A stretch of 38,115 nucleotides of DNA from Deltaproteobacteria bacterium (GTDB lineage Bacteria; Desulfobacterota; Syntrophia; Syntrophales; UBA5619), in assembly GCA_021372415.1 (NCBI GenBank), contig JAJFUM010000473.1, positions 1 to 38,115 on the forward strand, written 5' to 3'. Positions 15,714 through 23,695 of this stretch are shown in pieces. A program made the position numbers and the translations under genes. Below the pieces are notes generated by a model. The model made no database searches, was not told where the DNA came from, and saw only the letters and a program-made list of their open reading frames with translations. Position 1 is the first letter of the stretch. Every line of letters starts with the position of its first letter.

Positions 15714-15914
15714 TTAGAACATCCCCTCTTCCCGGATCCCGTAGCGCTCTTCCATCGAACGGGTTGCCTCTCCGTCGAAGAGCGGCTCCGTATGGGAGGG
15801 ACGGAAACAGGCAGGAGCAGATCCGCAGCGCTGGTCCAAGGTTCCGCCGTCGCTAATAAGGGCTGGGTTAAATGTATCGATTGTTCCACGTTTCATCGGG
15901 GTTCTCGTTCCCAT
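15714..15914 (-). CDS. Small hypothetical protein, 66 residues
   Basis: I do not recognise this protein. Support for it being real comes from its surroundings: a perfect AAAGGAGG seven bases before the ATG at 15914, a sigma54-like promoter about 70 bases upstream, and an intrinsic terminator just after the stop. The product is hydrophilic, begins MGTRTPMKRGTIDTF, has two Cys close together (RCGSAPAC) and ends EERYGIREEGMF. It has no signal peptide or membrane segment. Overlapping plus-strand frames lack such signals. Function unknown. Confidence 0.5.
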   Translation of the reverse strand: MGTRTPMKRGTIDTFNPALISDGGTLDQRCGSAPACFRPSHTEPLFDGEATRSMEERYGIREEGMF

Positions 15915-15982
15915 CGTCCTGCCTCCTTTCCTGTTTTGGGTTTCCGGATCGGACCCGGAATAGGTCCTCTCGTTTTATTCAC

Positions 15983-15997
15983 GCAATAATCCTGCCA
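15983..15997 (-). promoter_or_regulatory. sigma54-like promoter (-24/-12) for the small ORF
   Basis: On the minus strand TGGCAGGATTATTGC fits the sigma54 consensus TGGCACG-N4-TTGC, with GG and GC at the required spacing and one mismatch inside. Predicted transcription starts near 15971, leaving a leader of about 56 bases before ATG 15914. Confidence 0.5.
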
Positions 15998-16140
15998 AGA
16001 AAGGGCTAAAATTTAACTATTTGTATATAATAGGAAATTGTTGAAATTCCGGGTTTGAAGATCTTCTCAAATGGAACGATACCGTGCCGGAGGGGTGGAA
16101 AAGGGACAAATTTGTATAGGGAAGGGATCGTCCAGGGGCT

Positions 16141-16602
16141 TCAATCGGACAGACAGACATCCACGACAAAGGTCATCCCTTCGACCTCGAAGGGGATGAT
16201 GATGCTGGGGCCGCCCAGAACATGGGTGACCTTATGATTCTTGCCCGAGACGACGGTGGGGATCGCCGCCTCGATCGTGTAACCTTCCGCCTGCAGCATC
16301 CGGCGGGCATCGCCGGAGATCATGTTGGTGATCTCCCCGACTGCGTCCTCAATCTCCTTGTTGATCCCCTTGTGCACCTCTCCCAGCATGCTGGAGACGA
16401 TCCGGATGATACACTTCTCGCTGAAGCTCAGGGCAAGCGATCCGGTGGCCGAACCGGTCATCCCGACGACGCCTGAGACGTCTCCCACGGCAATATTGTT
16501 CGTTTTTTCGTAGGGACGGCTCGCCTTCGGCTCGACGAGGGCCATGGTCTTCAGGACATGGACGGTGGCATGCAGGAATGCATTGATGAATTTGGTGTTC
16601 AA
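16141..16602 (-). CDS. CheX-type chemotaxis phosphatase domain protein
   Basis: A 153-residue protein of the CheC/CheX/FliY family. It shows the phosphatase signature E-x2-N at Glu90 and Asn93 in DAVGEITNMISGDAR, with the following Pro at residue 115 (EAAIPTVVSG), and the CheX-like ending PFEVEGMTFVVDVCL. CheX dephosphorylates CheY-P; stand-alone copies can act on other receivers. No other chemotaxis gene is in the window, so its receiver partner is unknown, although several receivers are encoded nearby. The start is TTG at 16602 (reads MNTKFINAF), with GAGG about 10 bases upstream, which may lower its translation. Confidence 0.8.
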   Translation of the reverse strand: MNTKFINAFLHATVHVLKTMALVEPKASRPYEKTNNIAVGDVSGVVGMTGSATGSLALSFSEKCIIRIVSSMLGEVHKGINKEIEDAVGEITNMISGDARRMLQAEGYTIEAAIPTVVSGKNHKVTHVLGGPSIIIPFEVEGMTFVVDVCLSD

Positions 16603-16656
16603 CTTCAGGTTACCTCACGCCACACGGCATCCGCTCGCCCATCCCAAGAATCCACT

Positions 16657-16688
16657 GCAAAAAGACGGTTACATATAACACTTTTTGC
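16657..16688. repeat. Stem-loop upstream of the CheX-like gene
   Basis: GCAAAAAG (16657-16664) pairs with CTTTTTGC (16681-16688), and GTTA/TAAC pair inside the loop. It lies between the RlpA terminator and the CheX-like start. Its role is unclear. Confidence 0.35.
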
Positions 16689-16717
16689 ACGCCAGGTTAA
16701 GTAAAAAAACCCGGAAC

Positions 16718-16748
16718 GAAGAAAGGCCGGTCCATTCGGACCGGCCTT
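16718..16748 (-). terminator. Terminator after the rlpA-like gene
   Basis: A perfect 11-bp stem (16723-16733 with 16738-16748, loop ATTC) lies 60 bases after the rlpA-like stop. Minus-strand sequence after it is TTTCTTCG, and a seven-T run occurs about 15 bases further on. Confidence 0.65.
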
Positions 16749-16808
16749 CCCTCTATTCGCCCAATTTTATTTTGGAACAGTTGCTTTGGTACAGTTACTC
16801 CAGATGGA

Positions 16809-17261
16809 TCAGATGTTGTCCTCTTCGATGGTCACCACCTCGACGGGGATGACCCCCCTTTTGATGAAGCCAAGTCTTTCCGCCGCCTCCCGGGAAACAT
16901 CGATTAGGGGGAAACTTCTGGGGCGACAGCGGTCATTGATCCGGACCTCCACCTCTCTCTGATTGGTCAGGTTCACGACCCTGACCCGAGTCCCCAAGGG
17001 GAGAGTCGGGTGGGCGGCCGTCATCTTGTTCGGCCGGTAACGTTCCCCTGATGAGGTCCTTCTCCCATTGTACTTGTTGGCGTAGTAGGTGGCCACACCT
17101 ATCACGCCCCTTCCACTTTTCGGGGCTGCAATCTTTTTGCTGCCCCACTCCTCCGGTTTCGCTGTAAGTTCTTCAGCCTGTAGGGGAAGTGTGTGGATAA
17201 GGAGGAACAGAAAGACGGTCAGAACCAGGGCCGTCCTGCCCCCCAGGTCCAAGGATGCCAT
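16809..17261 (-). CDS. rlpA: RlpA-like double-psi beta-barrel protein
   Basis: A 150-residue secreted protein. The signal segment LVLTVFLFLLIHTLPLQA is followed by a linker and a double-psi beta-barrel domain: GVATYYANKYNGRRTSSGERY, MTAAHPTLPLGTRVRVVNL and VEVRINDRCRPRSFPLIDVS, ending near AAERLGF. The conserved His (AAHPTLP) and Asp (INDR) of RlpA lytic transglycosylases are present, so cutting of naked peptidoglycan glycans is possible. The usual NDRGPF is NDRCRP here, and there is no SPOR domain and no lipobox Cys. The start at 17261 is supported by AAGGAGGT and by a promoter whose -35 covers the more distant ATG at 17318. Confidence 0.85.
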   Translation of the reverse strand: MASLDLGGRTALVLTVFLFLLIHTLPLQAEELTAKPEEWGSKKIAAPKSGRGVIGVATYYANKYNGRRTSSGERYRPNKMTAAHPTLPLGTRVRVVNLTNQREVEVRINDRCRPRSFPLIDVSREAAERLGFIKRGVIPVEVVTIEEDNI

Positions 17262-17288
17262 ACGCACCTCCTTGTTGGGCGAGGTTCC

Positions 17289-17318
17289 CTTATAGGACGG
17301 ACAGGTGCCCCCCGTCAA
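17289..17318 (-). promoter_or_regulatory. sigma70-type promoter of the rlpA-like gene
   Basis: On the minus strand TTGACG (17313-17318) and TATAAG (17289-17294) with an 18-base spacer. Transcription should begin near 17282, about 20 bases before ATG 17261. Confidence 0.55.
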
Positions 17319-17423
17319 GCAAAATGGTCGTCTCTTGGGGGAAAATAATGTTATAGTTGTTTGATATTAAATGGTTACATGCATTTTGTGGCCGTAAAAA
17401 CGGAAAAACTTGATCCAAGCCGC

Positions 17424-18875
17424 TCAGGGGGGACTGGACCGGAGAACGGGGCGGGCAGGGTTCGACGGGGCTGTTCGTGGGAGGGTGACGGTGAAGGTGC
17501 TGCCCTCACCGGGGCGGCTGTCCACCGCGACCTCCCCGCCGTGGGACCGGGCGATGGCCCTGGCAAGGCTGAGGCCCAGGCCGGTCCCGGCCGTGGAGCG
17601 GCTCCGGTCACCCCGGTAGAAGCGCTCGAAGATCCGGGGAAGCTCTCCGGCTTTGATCCCGATCCCCGAATCCTTCACCCCGATGAGCCGGTTTCCATCC
17701 GCCCCTTCGGCCAGCGAGATCTCAATCTTTCCGCCCGGGTCGGTGTATTTGATCGCATTGTCGATGAGGTTTGCGATCATCCGCTGGATCATCCGGGTGT
17801 CTCCCGCGAGGTCGCACCATCCGGGGACACTGCAGGTCAGGATCAGCCCCTTGTCCTCGGCCGCCGACCCGAAGAGCTCGCAGGCCTCCTTCAGGAGGGC
17901 CGCCAGGTCGATCGGTTCCCGGACAGGCCTCTCGACGCCCGCCTCGGCGCGGGATATCATGAGCATCGTGTTGATCATCTCCAGAAGCCGATCGCACTCC
18001 TCGACGGTGCCGGCCGCCAGGGCCTCGTACTCGGCCAGGGTCTTTCCGGTTGTCAGGGTCACCTCGGCATTCCCCCGGATCCGGGTGAGGGGGCTCTTGA
18101 GGTCGTGGGCGATATTGTCGCCCATCTCCTTGATTTCGTTGACCAGGGCCTGGATCCGATCGAGCATCCGATTGAAGGTCATGGCCAGTTGGTCGATCTC
18201 GTCACCCCGTCCCCGGACAGGCACCCTCCGCTCCAGCGTCCCGCCGGAGATGCCCTGGGCCGTCCGCCGGATCGCCTCCACGCCCGAGACGGCCCGGCGG
18301 GCCATGAACCAGCCGACGCCGGCCGCCAGGCCGATCAGGAGAGCCATGGTGATCACGAAGGTCCGCCGGAAGGCGTCGGTGATCCGGGCGTAGTTTTCTG
18401 TGGACTGGCCGACCTGGAGGATGATCCCTGGACCGATCAGGGCGTAGAGGATCCGGATTTCCTCCCGGCGGGCCTTGAGGTCCACGGTTTCGAAGACGGG
18501 TTTTCCTTCGGCCAGGAGCTTGTCCAGGGCCGCCCGGTGGACAGCGATCTCCTTCCAGTAGGACATGCTTGAGGAGGAGAATGCCTGTCCAGTGGGGTAG
18601 AGGAGGCGGAAGAAGACCTTCTTCTCTCCGGCTGCCTGGGCCTCGAGGACGGCCAGTTCCTCGACGACCTGGATCCCCCTTTCGGCCAGGAGCGTCGAGA
18701 ACTGGCCCGCATGGCCCAGAAGTTCCTGGTCGGTCCGCTCCCGGATCACCGAGACGATCAGGAGATAGAAGAGCAGGAAGGCCGCCAAGGTACAGAACGT
18801 AAAGATCCCCGTATACCAGAGGGTCAGGCGGAGGGAGAGGCTATTCCAGGGACGTCTGGGTTGCTCTGAGGACAT
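17424..18875 (-). CDS. HAMP-containing sensor histidine kinase (heavy-metal-sensor type)
   Basis: Order of parts: transmembrane helix (TLWYTGIFTFCTLAAFLLFYLL, about 18-40); periplasmic loop of about 130 residues; second helix (ITMALLIGLAAGVGWFM, 175-191); HAMP (RRAVSGVEAIRRTAQGISGG to FNRMLDRI); HisKA with DNIAHDLKSPLTRIRG (His257); HATPase_c with NLIDNAIKYT, DSGIGIKAGELPRIFERFYRGD and GTGLGLSLARAI. The topology and DNIAHDL H-box resemble CusS/CopS-like metal sensors, but the loop shows no obvious metal-binding cluster, so the signal is not assigned. Its 5' end overlaps the response-regulator gene by 35 bases, so they are cotranscribed and probably translationally coupled. Confidence 0.92.
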   Translation of the reverse strand: MSSEQPRRPWNSLSLRLTLWYTGIFTFCTLAAFLLFYLLIVSVIRERTDQELLGHAGQFSTLLAERGIQVVEELAVLEAQAAGEKKVFFRLLYPTGQAFSSSSMSYWKEIAVHRAALDKLLAEGKPVFETVDLKARREEIRILYALIGPGIILQVGQSTENYARITDAFRRTFVITMALLIGLAAGVGWFMARRAVSGVEAIRRTAQGISGGTLERRVPVRGRGDEIDQLAMTFNRMLDRIQALVNEIKEMGDNIAHDLKSPLTRIRGNAEVTLTTGKTLAEYEALAAGTVEECDRLLEMINTMLMISRAEAGVERPVREPIDLAALLKEACELFGSAAEDKGLILTCSVPGWCDLAGDTRMIQRMIANLIDNAIKYTDPGGKIEISLAEGADGNRLIGVKDSGIGIKAGELPRIFERFYRGDRSRSTAGTGLGLSLARAIARSHGGEVAVDSRPGEGSTFTVTLPRTAPSNPARPVLRSSPP

Positions 18876-19530
18876 ACCCCACCCCCCGTACTGTTTGGAT
18901 CAGTTTGGTGTCGAATCCCCGGTCGATCTTGTCCCGAAGCCGGCTGATCCTGGCCTCGACTACGTTGGTCTGGGGATCGAAGTGGTAGTCCCAGACGTGT
19001 TCCATGATCATTGTCTTGGAGACGATCCGGCCGGCGTTGCGCATCAGGTATTCCAGCAGGGAAAATTCACGGGGCTGCAGGTCGATCCGCCGGTCCCCCC
19101 GGAGGACCTCCCGGGTAAGGAGATTGACGGTGAGGTCCCCGACGACCAGCCGAGTCGGGTCGGAGATCCCGCCGGCCCGGCGGATCAAAGCCTGCAGGCG
19201 GGCCAGGAGTTCGGAGAAAGCGAAGGGTTTGGGGAGGTAGTCGTCTCCCCCCCGCTCCAGTCCCCGGACCCGGTCCTCTACCGTTCCCTTGGCGCTCAGG
19301 ATCAGGATAGGGGTGTTCACCTTCCGGGCACGCAGCCGCTCGATGAGGGCAAGGCCGTCGAGCCTGGGCAGCATGATGTCGATGACGGCCGCATCGTAGG
19401 GCTCCGTCAGGGCCATCTGGAGGCCCTCCTCGCCGTCTGCGGCGTGGTCCGCGGCATAGCCCGCGGCCCTGAGCCCCTTCAGGACGAAGGAGGCGATCTT
19501 GGCGTCGTCCTCAACCAGCAGAATCCGCAT
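18841..19530 (-). CDS. OmpR-family response regulator
   Basis: A 229-residue protein beginning MRILLVEDDAK. The receiver has Asp51 in VIDIMLPRLDG, the switch region LILSAKGTVEDRV and Lys in YLPKPFAF. The C-terminal winged-helix domain is typical of OmpR/PhoB proteins (LQPREFSLLEYLMRNAGRIVSK, HVWDYHFDPQTNVVEARISRLR, VRGVGYVL). It should bind direct repeats in DNA when phosphorylated by the overlapping kinase. I use ATG 19530 because GGAGGG lies 5 bases upstream and the receiver begins there; an in-frame ATG 87 bases earlier would add an unrelated tail. The divergent secreted-protein gene at 19870 shares its upstream region and is a plausible target. Confidence 0.93.
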   Translation of the reverse strand: MRILLVEDDAKIASFVLKGLRAAGYAADHAADGEEGLQMALTEPYDAAVIDIMLPRLDGLALIERLRARKVNTPILILSAKGTVEDRVRGLERGGDDYLPKPFAFSELLARLQALIRRAGGISDPTRLVVGDLTVNLLTREVLRGDRRIDLQPREFSLLEYLMRNAGRIVSKTMIMEHVWDYHFDPQTNVVEARISRLRDKIDRGFDTKLIQTVRGVGYVLRATQTSLE

Positions 19531-19657
19531 CACAACCCTCCGAAGCCTTTTTGGCGGGACCGCCACCGCGTCCCTGGGATCACGATTCAGGAAGGGGATC
19601 TTCGCACCAGCCCTCAATACTGAAGAGAGGGGCTGCTCCGTTCAAGTTCTGTAGCTC

Positions 19658-19760
19658 CCGATCAGGATCGGTTTGCTTATTACGGGCCGGAAAAGGATAT
19701 GCGGCATTTCCGTCTGTTTCAAGTCTTTTCTCTTTCCACGAACTGCCAACTTCGTTGGCA
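19658..19760. promoter_or_regulatory. Two inverted repeats in the divergent intergenic region
   Basis: CCGATC-AG-GATCGG (19658-19671) and TGCCAAC-TTC-GTTGGCA (19744-19760) lie between the OmpR-type regulator (leftward) and the secreted-protein gene (rightward). They could be operators; the second could also be an RNA hairpin. No strong sigma70 promoter was found in this 339-base gap. Confidence 0.35.
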
Positions 19761-19784
19761 GCGCCAGCCGGCTTCAGAGGGAAG

Positions 19785-19835
19785 AAAAGAGAGGAAGATG
19801 ATGAAAAGAAGAATATCCGGAACCCTCTCTTTTTT
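19785..19835 (+). promoter_or_regulatory. Terminator-like structure in the leader of the secreted-protein gene
   Basis: AAAAGAGAGG (19785-19794) can pair with CCTCTCTTTT (19824-19833) around a 29-base loop, with two further T. It lies just before the gene at 19870. The AT-poor loop is long, so attenuation is only a possibility. Confidence 0.25.
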
Positions 19836-19869
19836 GATCCCTCGGACCATACCCTTAAGGAGAGATTTC

Positions 19870-20274
19870 ATGAAGACAACCCGTTTCGCGTTCCTTCTCG
19901 TTCTGCCCGCTCTCTTCATCCTGTCATCTGCAGGTGCGGCCCTGGCCGACGAGCACTCCTACCAGGTCACGAATACTGCGGATTACCCATACGGGTGCGA
20001 CGTCAAAATGGTATTCAGCAACGGGGACGAGGCTGAGTTCAAAGAAATCACAAAGGATCAGTCTGTCACAAAGAAATCCAAAAAGTGCCTAGAGGACCTG
20101 AGCGGCTGCTGCACGACCTATAAGTGGGAGGGTTCCGGTTATCCTCCTTATGGTGTGGCAGCCGGGTGTTACGCTATTGACGCTCTGTACGATCAGCACA
20201 TTTGCAGTGACGCCACCTTTGAAATCCGGCCAAGGCAACCCGCCGGGTTTTCTGTTTTCGTGAGGGTCAAATAA
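19870..20274 (+). CDS. Small secreted cysteine-rich protein of unknown function
   Basis: A 134-residue product with a textbook Sec signal peptide (KTTRFAFLLVLPALFILSSAGAALA, cleavage before DEHSYQ). The mature part of about 108 residues has six Cys (GCDV, KKC, GCC, GCY, HIC), an even number consistent with disulfides in the periplasm or outside the cell. I do not recognise a family. AAGGAG lies 7 bases before ATG 19870. An in-frame ATG at 19798/19801 with GAGAGG upstream would add a tail before the signal peptide and is less likely. It stands alone on this strand, divergent from a two-component system whose sensor faces the same compartment. Confidence 0.75.
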   Translation: MKTTRFAFLLVLPALFILSSAGAALADEHSYQVTNTADYPYGCDVKMVFSNGDEAEFKEITKDQSVTKKSKKCLEDLSGCCTTYKWEGSGYPPYGVAAGCYAIDALYDQHICSDATFEIRPRQPAGFSVFVRVK

Positions 20275-20460
20275 CGGCGGCCGCCCGTCGTAAAAGGGGG
20301 CCATCAACCGACCCCCTGATTCCCGTATGCGGTCGTCGCGATGCTGTCTCGCCTCCTGCAGCCAGATAGGCGTCGCTTCCGCAGTCCCTTGGGATGTTTG
20401 CAGGACTGCACTCCCCCCTGTTGTTATCTCTGCAGACCTGCGTGTTCAGAAACGCGGTCA

Positions 20461-21792
20461 TCAAAGACCAGGGCTGTCTTCTCCATAGGGACGGCAGTGG
20501 GTTTCCCTCGTCATGAGGAGCGCGCCGAAGGCGGCGAGGATCCAGAGGAACAGAAAGATGAAGGCGACCTGGTAGGCCTGTCCGTCGTAGACCCGCACGC
20601 CCCCGGCCAGGACGCCAGTCCAGTAACGGTCCAGGATCCAGCCGATGACGGGCTGCTGCGTGAGCGGGCCGATCATGACCCCCATGTTGGCGGCTCCGGC
20701 TACGGTCCCGGCGAGACGGGCCGGGACGGACTCCTTGGCGAAGAGGAAGGTCAGGCACATGGCGCCGGACCCCAGTCCGCTCAGGAGGGCCAGCGGGACC
20801 AGGAGGGCCAGGGGAGCTCCCGGCGCGACGGCCAGGACCGCGAAGCCGACGAGGCACAGGAGGCCGCCCAGGAGGTAGGGGGCCTTTCTCTTGACCCATC
20901 GGTCGGAGAGGTGGCCGAAGAGGATCCCCCCCAGGGAAAAGGCGATCATCATCCCGCTGGTGATGAGTGAGGCGGCCTGGGTGCCCAGCCGGTGCACCTG
21001 GACGAAGAAGGGGACCCCCCAGAGGCCGGTGAAGGTGAGAAAGACCCCGCAGAGACCCGAAGGGATAAAGACCAGAAGGGCCACGTTGGGGTAGCGCCAG
21101 ATCTCCAGGAGCCCCTTGAGAACAGCGGCCAGGGATTGGGGCTCGGGGGAGGGCGCTGTAGCGGCGTGGCTGATGTAGCCCCGTTCTGAGGGGTCGTCCC
21201 GCATGAAGGCCCGGATGGCCGCCGCCAGGGCCAGGATCAGGACACCCGAAGCCGCGATCACCCAGCGCCAGCCGAACCCGTCGGCCAGGGCCCGGAGTGG
21301 AAGACCCGCCAGGACCGCCCCCATTGTCCCGACGGCCAGCGAGATTCCTGTCACGATCCCCAGGCGGCGGGCGTCGAACCAGTGGGAAGAGAGTTTCAGC
21401 ATGGAGACCCAGGCCACGGCCACGCTCCCTCCCACCAGACCCCGCCCAAAGGCGGCGGCCGCGACGCTCTGGGCCCCGGCGAAGAGGAGCGCCCCGATCC
21501 CTCCAACAAGGGATCCGATCCAGAAGATCCGTCGGGGGCCGAAGCGGTCCACGAGCATTCCCGTGGGAATCTGCATCCCTGCGTAGAAATAGAAGTAGAA
21601 GGCCGACAGGTTCCCCAGGGCCGCCGCGGTAAGGGAGAACTCCCGCATCAGTTCCTGCGTGAGGACGGCGGGCGTCACCCGCTGGAAGAATCCGAAGAGG
21701 TAGAAGGCGACCGCCATCCCCCACATGGCCAGGGAGAGGCGCAGGGGAGGCGGGGATGCCGACGTTTGGGGGATCATACTCGAGGCGATCAA
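20461..21792 (-). CDS. MFS transporter
   Basis: A 443-residue, 12-helix major facilitator protein. Helices begin at LSLAMWGMAVAFYLFGFF; the loop between helices 2 and 3 carries GMLVDRFGPRRIFWIG, the family's motif A, repeated in the second half as GHLSDRWVKRKAPYLLG. The central loop (RDDPSERGYISHAATAPSPEPQ) is short. The substrate cannot be told from sequence; GYISHAA and the FFQRVTPAV start resemble anion/organic-acid MFS carriers. Its ATG overlaps the stop of the cyclase gene by four bases (ATGA), which implies translational coupling. ATG at 21777 is an alternative start. It is the last gene of a receiver-cyclase-transporter operon. Confidence 0.9.
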   Translation of the reverse strand: MIASSMIPQTSASPPPLRLSLAMWGMAVAFYLFGFFQRVTPAVLTQELMREFSLTAAALGNLSAFYFYFYAGMQIPTGMLVDRFGPRRIFWIGSLVGGIGALLFAGAQSVAAAAFGRGLVGGSVAVAWVSMLKLSSHWFDARRLGIVTGISLAVGTMGAVLAGLPLRALADGFGWRWVIAASGVLILALAAAIRAFMRDDPSERGYISHAATAPSPEPQSLAAVLKGLLEIWRYPNVALLVFIPSGLCGVFLTFTGLWGVPFFVQVHRLGTQAASLITSGMMIAFSLGGILFGHLSDRWVKRKAPYLLGGLLCLVGFAVLAVAPGAPLALLVPLALLSGLGSGAMCLTFLFAKESVPARLAGTVAGAANMGVMIGPLTQQPVIGWILDRYWTGVLAGGVRVYDGQAYQVAFIFLFLWILAAFGALLMTRETHCRPYGEDSPGL

Positions 21793-22868
21793 TCCGGGTT
21801 GACCTCGCCGACGAGGATGTATGCAGTCATCTCACCCATGCCCCGGACAGCGATCCGGCCGCGCTCTTCGAAGGTGAACTCGTCCTTGATGAGCCGATAG
21901 GTCGCTTCCGAAACCTGAATCTTTCCATGGACGCCCTGCGATTCCATGCGGCTGGCGATGTTCACCGTCGCTCCCCAGAGGTCGTAGGATAATTTCTGCG
22001 AACCGATCACGCCGGCCACGACGGGACCGGAATGGATGCCGATGCGCAACTCCAGCGGCGCCTGTCCGACGAGGGAATATTGGCCAATTTCCGTCTGGAG
22101 TCTCAATGCCAGTTTCGCGATGATGCGGGCATGATTTTCGTTGGGCAGGGGCAGGCCGCACACCAGCATGACGCCATCGCCGATGGTCTTGATCTTTTCG
22201 ACCCCGAACAGGACCGCCAGTTCGTCAAATTTGGAAACGATGGGGTTAAGACGTTGAACCAGTTCCTGTGCCGTGATCTGGTTCGACAGATCGGTGAAGT
22301 TGACGATATCGGTGAACATGACGGTGACGGCATCGTGCGTGTTTGCGATGACATGCTCGCCTGCCTTGAGGCGGCCGGCGATGGACTCCGGCATGATGTT
22401 CAAAAGCAGGTTGTCGGATTTCTGCCGTTCCCGCTCGATATCCCGCATCAAGGCCTGTTCCTGGTCGCGCAGGTGTTTCCGTTCCAGGCTGGCCTCGATG
22501 CGTGCCTTGAGCAGGGTATGGTTGAAGGGCTTGGGCAGGTAATCCTCCGCGCCGATCTGGATACAGCGTACGACACTGTCCATCTCATCGACGGCGGAAA
22601 TGACGATCACCGGAATGTCGTGAAAGCGGCTGTCCGACTTGATGGCCGACAGGACCGAATACCCGTCCATCTCGGGCATCAGGATATCCAGCAGGACCAG
22701 GTCGAAAGGCTTCTCGGCCAGCTTCCCCATGGCCTCCTGGCCGTTTTTCGCCTGATCGGCTCGCAATCCCAGGGCCTTCAGGCGCGCCGACAGAAGGGCA
22801 CGGAGGTCCGCCTCGTCATCCACGATCAGGATACGGCTGTCCGGATCAATCACGTCGTTTCCTCTCAC
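21789..22868 (-). CDS. Response regulator with class III adenylate/guanylate cyclase output
   Basis: A receiver (residues 12-125) with Asp61 in LLDILMPEMDG and Lys in YLPKPFNH is joined by a coiled helix (RKHLRDQEQALMRDIERERQKSDNLL) to a class III nucleotide cyclase domain. Its catalytic set looks complete: metal Asp187 (MFTDIVNFT) and Asp231 (KTIGDG), base-recognition Lys227 and Asp296 (SYDLWG), and transition-state Asn303 and Arg307 (NIASR). Lys/Asp at the recognition positions favours ATP, hence cAMP. Phosphorylation of the receiver probably controls activity. The linker NIMPESIAGRLK is typical of cyclases of this subgroup. It follows a lone receiver gene by 89 bases and is coupled to an MFS transporter gene. 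The divergent hybrid kinase is the obvious phosphodonor. Confidence 0.92.
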   Translation of the reverse strand: MRGNDVIDPDSRILIVDDEADLRALLSARLKALGLRADQAKNGQEAMGKLAEKPFDLVLLDILMPEMDGYSVLSAIKSDSRFHDIPVIVISAVDEMDSVVRCIQIGAEDYLPKPFNHTLLKARIEASLERKHLRDQEQALMRDIERERQKSDNLLLNIMPESIAGRLKAGEHVIANTHDAVTVMFTDIVNFTDLSNQITAQELVQRLNPIVSKFDELAVLFGVEKIKTIGDGVMLVCGLPLPNENHARIIAKLALRLQTEIGQYSLVGQAPLELRIGIHSGPVVAGVIGSQKLSYDLWGATVNIASRMESQGVHGKIQVSEATYRLIKDEFTFEERGRIAVRGMGEMTAYILVGEVNPD

Positions 22869-22957
22869 CTACAGAAGCGTTTGAGGATATGGCCTTCATG
22901 CCCTTACCCCCGCCTGGGGGGCGGTCATCACCGATGAGGGACAGGCCGGCTTCACTG

Positions 22958-23317
22958 TCAGAGAAGTCTCTTGATCGTCTCGCTGAGCACGTTGTAATCG
23001 ACGGGTTTCTGCAAATAGGCCTCAACGCCTTCCGCCTGGATTTTCTGTTGCAGCTCCGGGTCCCGCATGCCGGTCAGGATCACGATGGGGGTTTGCGAGC
23101 CCTGCGGCGTCAAGCGGATGCTTTTCAGGGTGTGGTACCCTCCTCCGGCGGGAAGCATGATGTCCAGGATGATCAGATCGGGCTTTTCCCTGTGGGCGGA
23201 CTGGATGCCGGTATAGGCGTCAACGGCCACCACCACTTTATACCCTTCTTGGGAGAGTTTGAAGCGCAGGAGTTTCAGGATATCGGGGTCATCATCGACG
23301 ATCAGGATCTTGCTCAT
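22958..23317 (-). CDS. Single-domain response regulator receiver
   Basis: A 119-residue stand-alone receiver (CheY/Spo0F-like). Acidic pocket DDD at 8-10, phospho-acceptor Asp52 in ILDIMLPAGGG, switch Thr in IVILTGMRDPE and Lys in YLQKPVDYN. With no output domain it should act by protein contact, as a phosphorelay intermediate or a phosphate sink. It has its own sigma70 promoter, divergent from the hybrid kinase promoter, and is first in an operon with the cyclase and transporter. No Hpt domain is encoded in the window, so a phosphotransfer partner may lie elsewhere. Confidence 0.9.
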   Translation of the reverse strand: MSKILIVDDDPDILKLLRFKLSQEGYKVVVAVDAYTGIQSAHREKPDLIILDIMLPAGGGYHTLKSIRLTPQGSQTPIVILTGMRDPELQQKIQAEGVEAYLQKPVDYNVLSETIKRLL

Positions 23318-23409
23318 TTCGGATGCGCCTTTTGTTTTCCTTGTCTGGTTTCGTGCCTCGCCGTCAATCCATGGATATTATTGAAGAGGGTGCCCTTGAT
23401 TCCGGGAGG

Positions 23410-23438
23410 AGTATACGAAGAAGGCCGTGCTAAGTCAA
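23410..23438 (-). promoter_or_regulatory. sigma70-type promoter of the receiver-cyclase-transporter operon
   Basis: On the minus strand TTGACT (23433-23438) and TATACT (23410-23415) with a 17-base spacer, about 95 bases upstream of the receiver ATG. Confidence 0.65.
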
Positions 23439-23506
23439 TGAAACATTTGCACTGTCGCTTTCCTGATTCCGGCTTGCATGAGCCGGTGACGGCGGTCAGA
23501 ATGCAA

Positions 23507-23535
23507 TTGACACCTCCGGCCGTTCTTCATATACT
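23507..23535 (+). promoter_or_regulatory. sigma70-type promoter of the MASE1-CHASE hybrid kinase
   Basis: TTGACA at 23507-23512, a 17-base spacer and TATACT at 23530-23535. It is divergent from the promoter at 23410-23438; their -35 boxes are about 70 bases apart. Confidence 0.75.
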
Positions 23536-23695
23536 GATCTTGAACTCCAATAATCAAGGAATTTCCGATAGGTACTGGTGAGCATGTTTGACAGGGGCGG
23601 ATTCCCTTTCAGGGTAAGGCATCTTTCCCAGCAGGTCGCCCGGTCCTTGCCTCGGCCATGAGAGGATCAGACGACAGGCGATCGAACGGAAAGGG

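Noticed and set aside
15581-15989. Plus-strand frames of 91 and 115 codons
   Set aside because: They oppose the better supported 66-residue minus-strand ORF and have no start signals.
16021-16036. TATAAT on the plus strand in an AT-rich stretch
   Set aside because: No -35 at usable spacing and no plus-strand gene downstream; CheX is on the other strand.
19798-19872. Upstream ATG pair as start of the secreted protein
   Set aside because: It would put 23 residues before a clean signal peptide, while ATG 19870 has an ideally spaced AAGGAG.
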